From Diorhabda sublineata (lineage: Eukaryota > Arthropoda > Insecta > Coleoptera > Chrysomelidae), in the NCBI RefSeq assembly GCF_026230105.1, contig NC_079476.1, forward strand, positions 7,578,709-7,642,708: a stretch of 64,000 nucleotides of DNA. Direction: 5' to 3'. The notes beneath the pieces were generated by a model. It was given only the letters and a program-made list of their open reading frames with translations, was not told the origin of the DNA and did no database searches. Numbering within the stretch: the first letter of the stretch is position 1; each line of letters starts with the position of its first letter. Position numbers and translations under genes: made by a program. This document shows positions 21,470 to 31,770 of this stretch, in pieces.

Positions 21470-22990
21470 ATTCTTTGCATGAAGTACAGGCGACTTATTG
21501 TGTTAAATGGGTTATGCAGATTTTCTCATGACATTTTGAGCATATGGAGGAATGTTTGTAATCTTTTATCTTTGGACACAAGTAGTATCTATGCCTTACC
21601 GCAGGACCTTTTGGCCATGGTTGTTCTTCAGGCGCCATTTCTGTTCCTAATGCTTTTAAAATTATTGAACGCAACTCCATCGACAAGTTTTGTATTCCAA
21701 GTATATTTGGATAAGACTTAATCCATAAAATCTGAGCGTTTATTATAGGAACATCCATTTTCCTGAACGATAAGTGGCATATTTTTGTTCAGGGTATAGT
21801 TCAGAGCATTGTTTCCATATACGTCCAAGTCCAAGTTTCTTTAGCTCATTAACCAATTCTAGTGAGGTAAACTAATTGTCGCCTGTGACATTTCAGTTAG
21901 AGCTCTATTAATCTAAGAACTGATCGATCTAGTAGGTATGGACAGCTTAGAAGGATTCACCTGTATACACGAAAGCATTTGCCAAATAATGTGTCTTAAC
22001 ATAACATTACATAGGGACATTATTTTGATGCCATCCTTAACCGGTTCAGCTTTCATCTTCTTCCTCAACGTATTTTGGGCATTAGGCCTGTAGTTTCCAA
22101 CTTGTCATCATTGAGATTTTGATGTCCATGAATCTATTTATCTTTTTGTTGGTTTTTCTAAAGATCGTCGTGTCCCTGGTTTACCGTCTCGTGCGAACTT
22201 TACTAATCTTTCTTTGGTCATCCTGCCTACGTGTTTGTTCCAAGCTCTTCTACGTTTAGGTCCCCATCTGACTATGTCTTCCACCTCACATTCGTGTCTT
22301 ACGTCTGTGTTTCTCTTCCTGTCTCTTTGTGTGTACCCGCGCATATGTTTCTGATTATTTTCTTTTCTGTTATTCGAATTATGTTTTTAGCTCTTTTGTT
22401 GTCCGCTCTTGTTTCTATAGCATATGTCAATATGGGTCTAACGCAGATTTTGTATATTTTAACTTATGCCCTTTTGTTCATACTGGTATTATTCCAGATT
22501 AAGTCCCGAAGTGCGCCTGATATTCGGCTGGTTTAGTTCGCTTATTCTTTCACTTCATTTATTCTGTTCTGGTCTGCGCTGATTTGTGTGCCTAGGTAGT
22601 CAAATGACATTACCTATGGTTTTATGGTCTAGGGCGAGTTTGCACATTATTAGTAACCGTTTTAGCTTTCATATACATTCTAAAAAGGAATTTGCTGCTA
22701 AACCCAACCAACGTTTCGTCTAAGATAAAATATTCGGAAAAGGAGTAGTTTGCTGTACGGTTAAATATAAAAGCATTAAACTGATAGTACGTTACTGATA
22801 GTTTAACTGATAAACTGATAGTACGTTTTTGTCTTCTTGTATAGAAGGATTGTCAAATATAATTGCTGTGAGCAAAAATAGGAGCCGTTCGTTTGACATT
22901 GTGGCACGGTAAATTGGCCTAACTAAACAACCAGTAGAAAATAATGATTCAACATTTTTGTGTCAATAAAAGGCTTTTAGTTCACCCTCT
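21470..22990 (-). pseudogene. piggyBac-like transposase relic
   Basis: In order on the minus strand: GCLVRPIYRATMSNERLLFL, TAIIFDNPSIQEDK, ANYSFSEYFILDETLVGFSS (the 'DE.LV.F.GR' block), then after the RTE insert EPVKDGIKIMSL and THYLANAFVYTGES, VTGDN-stop-FTSLELVNELKKL (the 'DN.FTS' block), then after a deletion INAQILWIKSYPNILGI and a C-terminal Cys/His cluster YYLCPKI...CSKCHEKICITH...ACTSC. This is the domain order of piggyBac transposases. Stops, frameshifts and the deletion make it inactive. A 29-bp direct duplication containing AAACTGATAGTACGTT lies within it near 22778-22824. Confidence 0.78.
22048..22672 (-). mobile_element. RTE-like non-LTR 3' end inside piggyBac, 9-bp duplication
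   Basis: AGCTTTCAT occurs at 22048-22056 and again at 22664-22672, bracketing a foreign block. Inside, on the minus strand, are MSFDYLGTQISADQNRIN and MRGYTQRDRKRNTDVRHECE, VEDIVRWGPKRRRAWNKHV, GRMTKERLVKFARDGKPGTR: the C-terminal region of RTE-type reverse transcriptase ORFs ('W..H..RM...R..K.A.D..P.G+R..G+P.KRW'). The 3' edge ends GAGGAAGAAG, a short GAA-rich tail as seen on the relative at 34350. The piggyBac frame MYMKA...EPVKDG resumes across it, so the duplication is a target-site duplication. Confidence 0.8.
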
Positions 22991-23000
22991 CCCAAATTAT

Positions 23001-24008
23001 GAAGAAAGGTGCAATTACCCCCATAATTCACAGTAAAGAAATTGGATTCCTTATTCCATTACTTGAATAGCCTTACACTGTCTCATTCGGACTCACAGAT
23101 TATTCTACAATGATTGTGGTTAATTATTGATGGAAATTCAAAGATGCTCATGTTCTAGCAGAAACTATAATAACATACTTTTTTTACCAGCTGATCAAGC
23201 GTAGAGCGCGTAGAGAAATACTTAGAAGGCATATATTTTTATTATTTGAAAGGGATTATTAGAAGAAATCTACAACATCAAGTCTCTGGAAGATTAACTC
23301 AAGAAAACTAAAGGTATTGCAGATATAAAAGTATTGAGCTTGAAATATCCTTTATAAAATGTTTCTGAAGGCATCTAGCACTCACAAAAGGTAAATCTAT
23401 TAACAAAACATTTTGGAAACGATTGGAAGAATGATGTGTACTTGAGTTTATACAATGATCTTCTAGAAAGGCAACCAATCAACATTATGGAAGATGATAT
23501 AGCTGAGCCTTGCGATTACCTTGCAGATAACAGTGTTTCACGTACATTGCAATTATACAAAACTTATATATTGTTATAAATCAAATATTGAGGAAATATT
23601 TTTTTATGTACAAAATAATGTGCTAATTATTTCTATATTTGAATTGGAATCGCTACATCAGAACACGAATGTGCCAATTATCTCTATGTTTGATCCCCTA
23701 TATCTAAAAAAGAACTGAATATAAAGTTAAGTTAAACTCAAATCATATTTTATTTATTACAATATTTAGTGAGCTAGGCACGCGATTTCCACATGTATCA
23801 TAACCAGCATATTATGGATTCACAATCCCTTCTAAAAAATTGTTGTTAAGAATGCAATGGAGACAAAACAACGCAATATATATTTATTGTCTGATCATCG
23901 CAACGAAGAGAAAGCAGCAAGCGTTTTTGTTAAGTATATATTTGCGGATATAGTCCTTTAAAGTGCTACCTTGCGTTTTACTTATGCCGCAATTTTATTT
24001 AACCGATG
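23001..24008. other. Intronic sequence, no gene recognised
   Basis: Part of the GRXCR1-like intron. May contain the eroded N-terminus of the piggyBac transposase just above 23000 (frame NYGGNCTFLHNLGEGELKAF), otherwise uninformative. Confidence 0.4.
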
Positions 24009-24570
24009 TATGGTGGAGTCTAGGAAAGCTTAACCCCAAGTTTGTGGGGTTCCACCCCTTGTCCTCTAGCCGTCATCTTAAATAAAGGGATGAAAAGCTA
24101 TTTTTGACGATATCTCTCGAACTATTGGCCCCCACAAAAATATTTTGTTTTTGGCACAATATGGTGAGCATAGACGCGTCCCAGCACTTTTGGGGTGCTC
24201 TATGAGCCACAAGAATGAGTGGAATTCAAAAAATCCACATATAAATTTAATCATCAAAGGACGATCTAAAAGATTTTATTGAAAAATTAAAAAATGAAAA
24301 GTTATTGAAAGAAAAAGAAAATGTAGACAAAATTTTTGCACTTTTTTGCTCATAACTTCTTAAATTTGCGATTAATGATAAAAAGTGTCATACACAAAAT
24401 TGTAGGCAGAACGATTTGCCATCATTTATGACTCCACGAATTTTTTGTAGGTATAATAGTTAGCGAGATATCGCTAAAAATAGCTTTTCACCCCTTTATT
24501 TAAGATGGCGTCCGTGGGATAAGGTATGGAATCCCACAAACATGGGGTTAAGCTTTCCTTGATTCCCATA
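24009..24570. mobile_element. Palindromic MITE, ~115-bp inverted ends
   Basis: The left side (from TATGGTGGAGTCTAGGAAAG) and the inverse of the right side (from TATGGGAATCAAGGAAAG) align through GCTTAACCCCA, TTTGTGGG, CATCTTAAATAAAGGG, TGAAAAGCTATTTTT and CGATATCTC. The interior is non-coding. It lies in the intron between the glutaredoxin exons of the host gene. The superfamily is not determined. Confidence 0.75.
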
Positions 24571-24677
24571 AATCGATAAAATCAAATTGCGTCCTCAGAA
24601 AAACGCAAGGTCCATTGTAACATTTCATTGGATTAAGACAAAGGTTATAGAAAATAATATTATTAGTTTTTACTTAC
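24571..24677. other. Intron 3' of the glutaredoxin exon
   Basis: Short intronic sequence between the MITE and the donor GTAAGT at 24677-24672. Confidence 0.6.
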
Positions 24678-24911
24678 ACCTATGTGAACTCCATCAACAA
24701 ATACTTGCGGAACAAGTATCTGATTGCAGCGCATACGTTCCTGAATTTCTGCTTGATATTCTGAACTCATAAATACATCTCGTTCTTCAAATTTCACCAT
24801 CAAAAGCCTTAAAATCTGCTTAACTTTCATGCAGGCTTGATAGGTATCTCTCAATATGCCCATTGTTGTCGTATATACTACAACTTTGCCTAATTCCTTT
24901 TCTTTATAATT
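24678..24911 (-). CDS. GRXCR1-like gene, glutaredoxin-fold exon
   Basis: The exon opens after TTACTGTTCCAG and reads NYKEKELGKVVVYTTTMGIL, RDTYQACMKVKQILRLLMVK, FEERDVFMSSEYQAEIQERM, RCNQILVPQVFVDGVHIG: exactly 78 codons, then GTAAGT. 'VVVYTT.MG..R.TY..C..VKQIL', 'KFEERDVFMS.EYQ.E...RM' and 'VPQ(V/L)F(V)DG.HIG' are hallmark blocks of the family. The usual CPYC redox centre of glutaredoxins is absent; a single Cys remains (YQACMKV), as is normal for this family, so it probably binds partners or glutathione more than it reduces disulphides. Both joins are phase 0. Confidence 0.93.
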
Positions 24912-26445
24912 CTGGAACAGTAACGAAAGTACATTTAATTACGAGTTAGATGAATGTGTGATCTATAAATGTACCTTCAAATGCCAAACTACGTATTTAT
25001 GTTAAAAGGATGATAATAGATATTATCTGTTTCTGATAATGAGGCGTGTGCCATAATAATTATAAACAGATGAATTATTTGTTAGTCAAAATTAAATTTA
25101 TTCAAAATAAATTTTTTACACCCAGAAATTGTAAATTTAACCAATTATATTATTAAATTAACGGCTGGAAAGTGTATGAGAAATCCTCAATTATAAAATG
25201 GACACAAAAAAGTATGTTTAGCCTAATTTGAACAACAATCAACGCAGTATAAGTTTATGAAATTATTATTATTTATTATTACGAAACTCTTTCTTAACTA
25301 AAAAATGTTTACAAGTTTAGCTCGGATTCTTGAGTCACAAAGAGTCCATAATATCGACTAATGAAAATATTGCGAAGTTTTCACAACATGCGAGGAAAGA
25401 AAAATATTTCCTATTGAAAGTTCCAATGATACTATAAATAAGTGGACACAAGAAATCTATAATGTACAAATAAACAATCAGTATAATGGAACGCTTTAGG
25501 TACCTTTGTCTAACATTATTGAATTGGGATAACGTGATACGAGGTATAATTAAAAATATCCAGGAGTCACAAGCTGCTATAATTGGTGAGTGAGGCTGAT
25601 GTGGATTTTCATTGGTCAAAAACTCGCAAATCAAAAGAAGACTTGTTGCACCGCTGGTTTTCATGATGAAGAAAGAAACTAAAGGCTCATTATTAGGTGT
25701 TTTTTGTATTCATCGTTTCGGAAACGGTCCACTACTACAATCGCCTATGTAAACGATCGCGATGTTCCACTTTTTGCAAGTCTTAGTCCGTCCTTATCCA
25801 TAATAATCTCATGTTCATTTCTAAATCGCTCTCATCGTCCGTAAACAGTTATAAAATGTCATTCCCTTATTTGGCATCTTTTTCATCTTGAATTTATAAC
25901 AGCACTGATGAACCGGAACTGGAACACATGATGACAAGAAATAAAAATTGTTTTAATATGAAATGTTTCTAGAACTTCGGTTTTTTCATTGTTCGATGAT
26001 TGGTACGCTTCTTTATGTGGCATTTTGCCGGTGTTGTCAGGCTTGTGCGTTTACCACAAGGGCGGACGTGTATAAATGGAGGCCGGAGTTCATGGAGACG
26101 GCCAGCCCTGCAGAGGAGCAATTCCTATATCAGGGCCTACTCAAACAAACCAAATTCCTTACAAAAATCCTCCTATCCTACCAAACTTTAACCAACGAAT
26201 CTCTTTCTCTCTCTCATGCAGCCGGCATGAAGTAAAGACTCCGAGTGAACAAGTGTTGCAGTGAAAGTGGACTTGGTAGTCAGATAAGACCACGATAAAA
26301 CTTTTTTTACAGGTAGCTGTGCTTGGTCACAGCCTTTTATTTAGTTAACACAGATTTATTTATCCGTTTTTCAAAATAGCCTTACTTCTCAGTACTTTCT
26401 AGGTATTTAGCAAAGATAGAAAAACCAAATCAAAGAGTAACGGTC
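24912..26445. other. Intronic sequence; possible 5' leader of the gag relic
   Basis: Nothing recognisable on either strand to about 25950. From about 26000 the base composition becomes GC-richer (for example GGAGGCCGGAGTTCATGGAG near 26080), continuous in character with the gag-like relic that starts at 26446; this could be its 5' untranslated region. A minus-strand frame at 25335-25664 is open for 109 codons but unrecognised. Confidence 0.4.
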
Positions 26446-27490
26446 ATGGAGCCCGAAAACTTCAAATTAGGGAGAAACCCTATGATTAAGAAACGACGAC
26501 CGAAAGACATAAATCAAAGGTTGGAAGAATTCAATCAAAGGACGAATGCCAAATTAGACATATTTGGGAAAAAATGGAAGCCATGGAAAACAGAAACGCA
26601 AATTCTACTACAGTAGAAGTAGAGGAGCCAAAAATTCAACCCAGAGTAAACGAAGAAAAACAAACTGAAGACCACTCCATGGAAGGAGATAATATAGAAG
26701 TACAAAACAAAATAAGGAATAAACCAGAGAGGCAATCCTCCGAGGAAGAAGACGCAACGGACAAATAAGTTCTAGAAGAACTAGAAAAGATAAGGGGAGA
26801 AGAACATAAAAAACAGATAAAATCGGAGAGAAAGCCACCTTCGATAATACTAAAGTCCCCACTAATGTGGGCAGCACTACGAAAGCAACTAGTGCAAATT
26901 AAAATCGATGTCCAGTGTAAAATGGGAATACACACAAGATAACGACGGCGACAACAAAAGAGGATTTCAAAGGAATGAATATGCTCCTAAGCGAGTATAA
27001 GGAGATTGGTATGCGTACCAACCGAAGAAAAAGAAAGAAAGCTAGCCGTCAAAGGACTGGCTGCAAACACCTCCAAGTCGGAAGTTGAGACAGAGCTGAG
27101 GGAAAATGGACTAAGACCAAAAACTAACGAGCCGTACTCAAAAAAACGATAACAACATCCGAAAATTACTACCGATATACATGGTACTAATAGAGCCCGC
27201 AGAGGAACAAGCATATAAGAAGCTGAGATACCTATGCCAAACCAAAATAAGTATGGTAGAACAAAAAAGTTATGACGGACCTGCACAATGTTAGGGATGT
27301 CAGTGATTTCACCTCGGACAAAGAACGTACAACATGGACGTGCATTGCGTAAGGATGCACGGGAGTGCGCAGAGCGGCGGACTGCACACTAAACAGGACG
27401 GAAAAACCAAATCTTAGGAACTACGGAGGAGAGCTACAAGGAGCCCCCGAAACACCAAAAGAAGACGGAAAACAAACCAGACATGAGCTC
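26446..27490 (+). pseudogene. Jockey-like gag (ORF1) relic with zinc knuckles
   Basis: The first frame starts MEPENFKLGRNPMIKKRRPK; a shift gives MENRNANSTTVEVEEPKIQP and a Glu-rich tract. After a stop come VLEELEKIRGEEHKKQ and PPSIILKSPLMWAALRKQL, then TEEKERKLAVKGLAANTSKS (the 'V+GL......EI...L' region), YMVLIEPAEEQAYKKLRYL and YDGPAQC, leading into Cys-rich sequence (MDVHCVR, AADCTLN) where CCHC zinc knuckles of such gag proteins lie. This order fits ORF1 of Jockey-clade retrotransposons, an RNA-binding protein. At least five frame breaks. No ORF2 follows. The block is richer in G and C than its intronic surroundings, consistent with a foreign insertion. Confidence 0.6.
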
Positions 27491-28835
27491 CACAGAAACA
27501 GGACGTAACTAGGCACTAGATGCTAAGAAAACGACAGGACAAGGAACGCCCGAGATACTGAGTGTGCTGCATGCAGACCCTCGTGCCAACACTGATCGCC
27601 CAATAGGTAAAGTAAAACGGAGGAAAACAGGATCATTAGGTTAAGTTAATTCTATGTTCACTGAGACAGAGCCCACAAGAGGACAGCCCCCGACACGGTA
27701 ACTCCGCATTTCATAAGCAAGTACAAAGTTATACATAGGGGATAGATGAGATCTCTTCTTACCGAAGAAGATTGGAAAAGGTTTACCCGAGGCAGCGAAA
27801 CACACACACACACAAACATTAAGACGTCCAGAACAAGAAGCCGTGAGTGTATAGCCAATAGGCCAATCTCACGTAGGAGTCTACGTGCGAAACTGCGAGG
27901 CGAATGAAGATGAGGACCTGACGAAAAGACAGGGGGTTGGTGAAATGTTCTTCTTCGCACCCATCCGTGGATTTATCCGGGGATGTATGCTTAGAGGAAC
28001 GGGTTTTCTCACGCGCACGTGTGTGTGTGAGAGAGATTACAACGGAGTTCTTATTTGAAGAAAATATTCTCCACTGCGACTACCACAAGTCACATGAAAG
28101 TGTTTATTTTGAATGGTAAATGCACCATACAATAAGTTGACTGCTATATACAAACAAAATGGCATATTTCTAAGCCTGGACGAGGTAATTCATTTCATCG
28201 TTCATCATTCTGTGAGCTGTGATAGAGCGGCAGATGACGACGACAACATAAAAAACAAGTTAGAATGAGGAAGAAAAGCTATTAACAAGAATAACTGTAC
28301 CGCACAAAATGCTAACAATATTATAACTACCAGATGAAGTACTATTTATAATATGACGGGTGAAGATAATTAACCTGTAACTTCTAATAATTGTAGTAAT
28401 ATTAGTTACTATTAATTATAATTATCATATTGATAATAATATATTTTTTTCCCGATAGTTATAGAATCGGATGAATTACAAAGATTACAGTAACAGTTAT
28501 CATTACTCGTTGTTTGAATTAGGAATTAATGGTATATTTTTCACGTCAAGTTTTTTTGTTGGAAAATTTTGTTGCATTATTAGAAACAATATTATTTCAT
28601 TGTATTAAATATTTCATACAGTATATCATAATAATTACCACAAAAATCTATACTGAAACAGTAACAGTTTACCTTCAGTCTCTGAAGACGATAACTTGGT
28701 TATCGAAATGCGCGTCAGACAATGTAATTGTTAGTGTTGGTGTAGTGGTGGTGTAAACAGTATATTCAGTATGAATATCGCTAGAGATTCCAGAAATTCC
28801 AACTTACAAAAATCTATGTTTTCAGCTTGAAAATA
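27491..28835. other. Remainder of GC-richer block, then AT-rich intron; no gene recognised
   Basis: 27491-28130 keeps the unusual composition of the gag relic and includes a (CA)n run near 27803-27820 and a GT/GA run near 28019-28035; it could be further retrotransposon sequence but nothing translates into endonuclease or polymerase motifs. 28131-28835 is ordinary AT-rich intronic DNA. Confidence 0.4.
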
Positions 28836-29802
28836 TCACGTATCTAATCTTAGAAGATGGTGGTTTTCAATAATAGTTATTAAGAATTTTAATATTTGAA
28901 TAATTGGTGAAGTTATCAAGTGACTTGTCGAAACTTTTGAATTATATGTACATTCATTCGTTTTGTTTACTTTTGTTTGATTTGAAGATGATATCTTGTT
29001 AACCGTATCGGTTATATTTTTGACGGAATCGTCTATGAAGCCTTCTTCAACGGCGGTAGACTTCCATCCAATGAGTTTTTTAAGGGTAGTAATATCCTCG
29101 CCTGCGCAAATCAGTATTGTTGCAGAAGATCTGCAGAATTTGTGCCCGGAATATTGTTCTGGTTTCGGTAATTTCAGGAAAGCAGCGATATCCTTTCCCA
29201 TTACTGTGAATTTGCTTATTCTCATTTTTTGAGTTGGACATTGGTAATTTAAAAAAAAATTGTTATTGGTTACATGGCTTGGGCGAATATTTATATATGT
29301 TTTGAATAGTCTGTAAAAATTATCCGTAACAGTAAATTTTTGCCTTGGTATTTGTCACATTTACCAAAAAAGCTGATCCAAGATCTTGTAAACGGGTTAT
29401 TTTCATTTCATACAACTCATAACTTCTACATGCAACCATTACCTCCATTATTAACGCAACCATTGCTGCTAAGTATTTATCATCAGATTTTTTGGTTGAA
29501 AAGTTATTAATAACTTTGCTAGAAAAAGCACTTACCGTGTTGGGCTAAAAACCTTCTTTTCGTTTCAATAATGTTCGTAGTTTTTTATAATTTTCTAAAT
29601 TTATACCTTGATATATGGTGATCGTACTTCTAAGCATTGAATAATAGGTCTATATCATTGAAAATTTATTTTTTGCCGATAATTCATTAAAGTATACTAA
29701 CAAGGTCGATTCAGAAAATGAAGTAGTTTAATGAGGCAACCCAGCAGCTTCTCTAATTTCTGGTGGTGTTGAAAAAAATTGATTTTCTGTTTCTACATTC
29801 AT
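28836..29802 (-). pseudogene. Second tyrosine-recombinase relic (Crypton-like, different family)
   Basis: Minus strand: MNVETENQFFSTPPEIREAA, SESTLLVYFNELSAKNKFSM, YSMLRSTITIYQGINLENYK, KLRTLLKRKEGF, DDKYLAAMVALIMEVMVACR (first Arg region; R retained), then the core QYSGHKFCRSSATILICAGE, DITTLKKLIGWKSTAVEEGF. Related multicopy insect proteins read 'GH.FRRSSAT....AG...T.LK..GGWKS..VAEGYI', where the Tyr of EGY is the nucleophile. Here it is Phe (EGFIDD), and the first Arg of FRRSS is Cys. With several stops upstream this is a dead copy. It is clearly distinct from the Crypton at 16789-18047. Confidence 0.68.
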
Positions 29803-29934
29803 TTTGATTTTTTAAAGTAAATATAAAAACAATGAGAAATTTCTACAGACAAATAATAATGTGGACAGGTTTGAGTAAAATTTATTTTGTTTCAAAACCT
29901 ATTTCGATATTGTATCAGATATACGACATGATTA

Positions 29935-30170
29935 TTTAAGTCACTGATGGCTCAGTGAATATGAGCCGTACATTGAAACTCCAATATCCCGAGTTCAAAT
30001 CTGGTTCTTGATACACATACACCGGAATGAAGAATTGTCATCTCAAATTTGACACAACTTTCCTTGGCCATTAAGTTTAGGTTGTAGTTATACATATTCA
30101 TTGGGTATTTGTTTGTGATATTTTTTTGTGTTTAGTGGCTATCATAGAGTTGACCTAATTGTTATTATTG
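29935..30170 (+). repeat. tRNA-derived SINE
   Basis: ATGGCTCAGTGAATATGAGC at 29947 resembles an RNA polymerase III A box within a D-arm, and GAGTTCAAATCTGGTTC about 35 bp later resembles the B box (GGTTCAAATCC) of a T-arm. It begins like a tRNA but is degenerate and followed by a non-tRNA tail to about 30170. A functional tRNA is excluded by mismatched arms. Confidence 0.6.
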
Positions 30171-30383
30171 TCTTTCAAAATTTGATACTTTCTATTATCC
30201 ATAATGCGTAATGCGAAAACACTAAACTAAATACCAAAGAAACAGGTATTAAATACTTTGGTTTCCAAAAAAAGAGGCTTGGCAAAGCAGTGGATAGGAC
30301 CATAGTCCCAAGAATAAAAATAATTTAAAATATGGTAAAAGATTGTTGCTAATCACCAAAAACACACACACTTATTACCTACT
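30171..30383. other. Intronic spacer
   Basis: No recognised feature. Confidence 0.5.
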
Positions 30384-30590
30384 TTATGTTGTTGACGAAG
30401 CATTGGAATGATTGTATTGCTCTTGCAGGAGATCACATTGATGATTAAAATCGATGTATTCGAGAATGTCATATTCGCTGCGGCTCAAAGGATTGATTGT
30501 GTCCTCTTTTCTTGCTACTATGTTGGGATGCTCAGTATTCACATATGATCTATTAATTCCACTTCTTTGAGTAATTTTAGGATGTATCAA
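30384..30590 (-). CDS. Possible alternative terminal exon of the GRXCR1-like gene
   Basis: An AG acceptor at 30592-30591 (GTGTTTACAG) opens a frame of 68 codons plus stop: LIHPKITQRSGINRSYVNTE, HPNIVARKEDTINPLSRSEY, DILEYIDFNHQCDLLQEQYN, HSNASSTT. It is on the same strand as the host gene, 330 bp after the first recognised exon, and would join that exon's donor in phase 0, giving a protein that ends before the glutaredoxin domain. The polypyrimidine tract is weak and I do not recognise the peptide, so chance or a relic gene fragment remain possible. Confidence 0.28.
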   Translation of the reverse strand: MIHPKITQRSGINRSYVNTEHPNIVARKEDTINPLSRSEYDILEYIDFNHQCDLLQEQYNHSNASSTT

Positions 30591-30920
30591 CTGTAAACAC
30601 TGGGTTCTCCAGTATCGCAGCAAGAAACGGGGACACAAAAGATCCTTTGGGGGTGCAGTGTATACGAGACCCCAAATCTATATATACATACATACAAGTT
30701 TAGGATGTGAGCTGTCAAATATTCTCATTTTCGTACTCCCCGGTGTTATGCTCTGCAGCTAAACTTAGATCTTAAAGTACCCACTGAAGCGGCAAAGCCG
30801 TAACAACATTCCTGGCAATATTCATCAATTGTTCTTAGTTATATTGATACATTCAGTATATCTATATATTATTTTTGTTAGGAATTATATCACTCATTAG
30901 TACTTGATATATATGCTTAC

Positions 30921-31393
30921 CTTGGTTGTTGAATTTATCTGCAGAAAGGTGGCGATTCCAGCTCGAACTCTATTCTTAACACCTCTCACCGTACCTTTAG
31001 CACTCCGTATAGTCATAGAACCATCGTCTAAAATATTTTTATATCCCGCGAACGTTTCTGTGTCTATCACTGAATCGATTTCCGATACTAAACTGTTTAC
31101 ATTCTCGTTTATATGAAAGTTGTAAAACATATCCGTACTTATCACATCTTTTACTTCTCCATTTTCATTTTTTCTTTCTTCATACGTTTTTTCTTCTACA
31201 TTGATGGTCTTTGGGAGTCTTTGTCTGATGTCGTGAAGTAGAGATGATGGAAGGTGGGTCGATTTGGGTGCAGGTGGTGGATTTATTGGGGATATTTTGC
31301 CACAGTTTAAGGAATCGCAACTGACGCTGCTTTCGGTATCATCGCTGTCTACTTCAGCACCGCTGCTTGAACTAGGAGCTCTCTTGTGCGAAC
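30921..31393 (-). CDS. GRXCR1-like gene, N-terminal exon (first recognised)
   Basis: The frame reads SHKRAPSSSSGAEVDSDD, INPPPAPKSTHLPSSLLHD, IRQRLPKTINVEEKTYEE, MFYNFHINENVNSLVSEID and ends GTVRGVKNRVRAGIATFLQ, INSTTK at a GTAAGC donor (30920-30915). 'GTVRGV+NRVRAGIATF' directly before the glutaredoxin fold is the signature of insect GRXCR1 relatives. The start is uncertain: TTTCTAG at 31400-31394 is a good acceptor, making this an internal exon with the true start further upstream (above 31.4 kb); alternatively an ATG at 31403 opens MFLGSHKRAPS. The exon is mostly low-complexity Ser/Asp/Pro sequence before the conserved block. The four exons together encode about 315 residues. Confidence 0.88.
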
Positions 31394-31770
31394 CTAGAAA
31401 CATACATTATACAAAATAGTGCTTAGAAATCATTAATTAGTGTTGAGATTATGGATTAGGTAACTGTTTATTTATGAAAAAAACTGAATACGTTATCAAT
31501 TGGAAGATTATTTAATTTCTATTAGAGTTTTTGCATTCGATATTCCCACAATTAGATATAGATCAGGTTTAAATAATAATTTTTAATTTCAAAATAGCAT
31601 TTTTCTATTTCTAAATTACATTTTTTCATTTCAAACTAAGAAAACGAATGTAAAGTTGTGGAACCAATCTTTATGACAAATGCATTGAATTCATGTTCGC
31701 TATCACTATCATTATTTTTGTTTTGGTCAAACAAAATTGGCGAAACATAACTTAATATAAAAATATGTAT
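31394..31770. other. Upstream of first recognised exon; no feature
   Basis: AT-rich. No upstream exon or promoter element could be identified with confidence. Confidence 0.5.

Larger units (their letters stand above)
21060..23000 (-). mobile_element. piggyBac-like element with RTE insertion
   Basis: One end is visible: TTAA at 21060-21063 followed by CCCTCCAATACTATCG, the form of a piggyBac end next to its TTAA target site. Transposase relics run on the minus strand from about 23000 to 21470 and are interrupted by an RTE-like insertion at 22057-22663. I did not find the opposite end with its TTAA, so the 5' side is probably truncated. The element lies in an intron of the GRXCR1-like gene, in the same orientation. 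Confidence 0.7.

Noticed and set aside
25335..25664. 109-codon minus-strand frame, possible transposase
   Set aside because: I looked for Harbinger and piggyBac motifs and found none convincing; hydrophobic composition fits AT-rich chance.
26574..26935. Overlapping open frames on both strands
   Set aside because: The plus-strand gag relic explains the composition; the minus-strand frames are its shadows.
29940..30010. A functional tRNA gene
   Set aside because: A and B boxes are present but the arms do not pair properly and the flanks look like a SINE.
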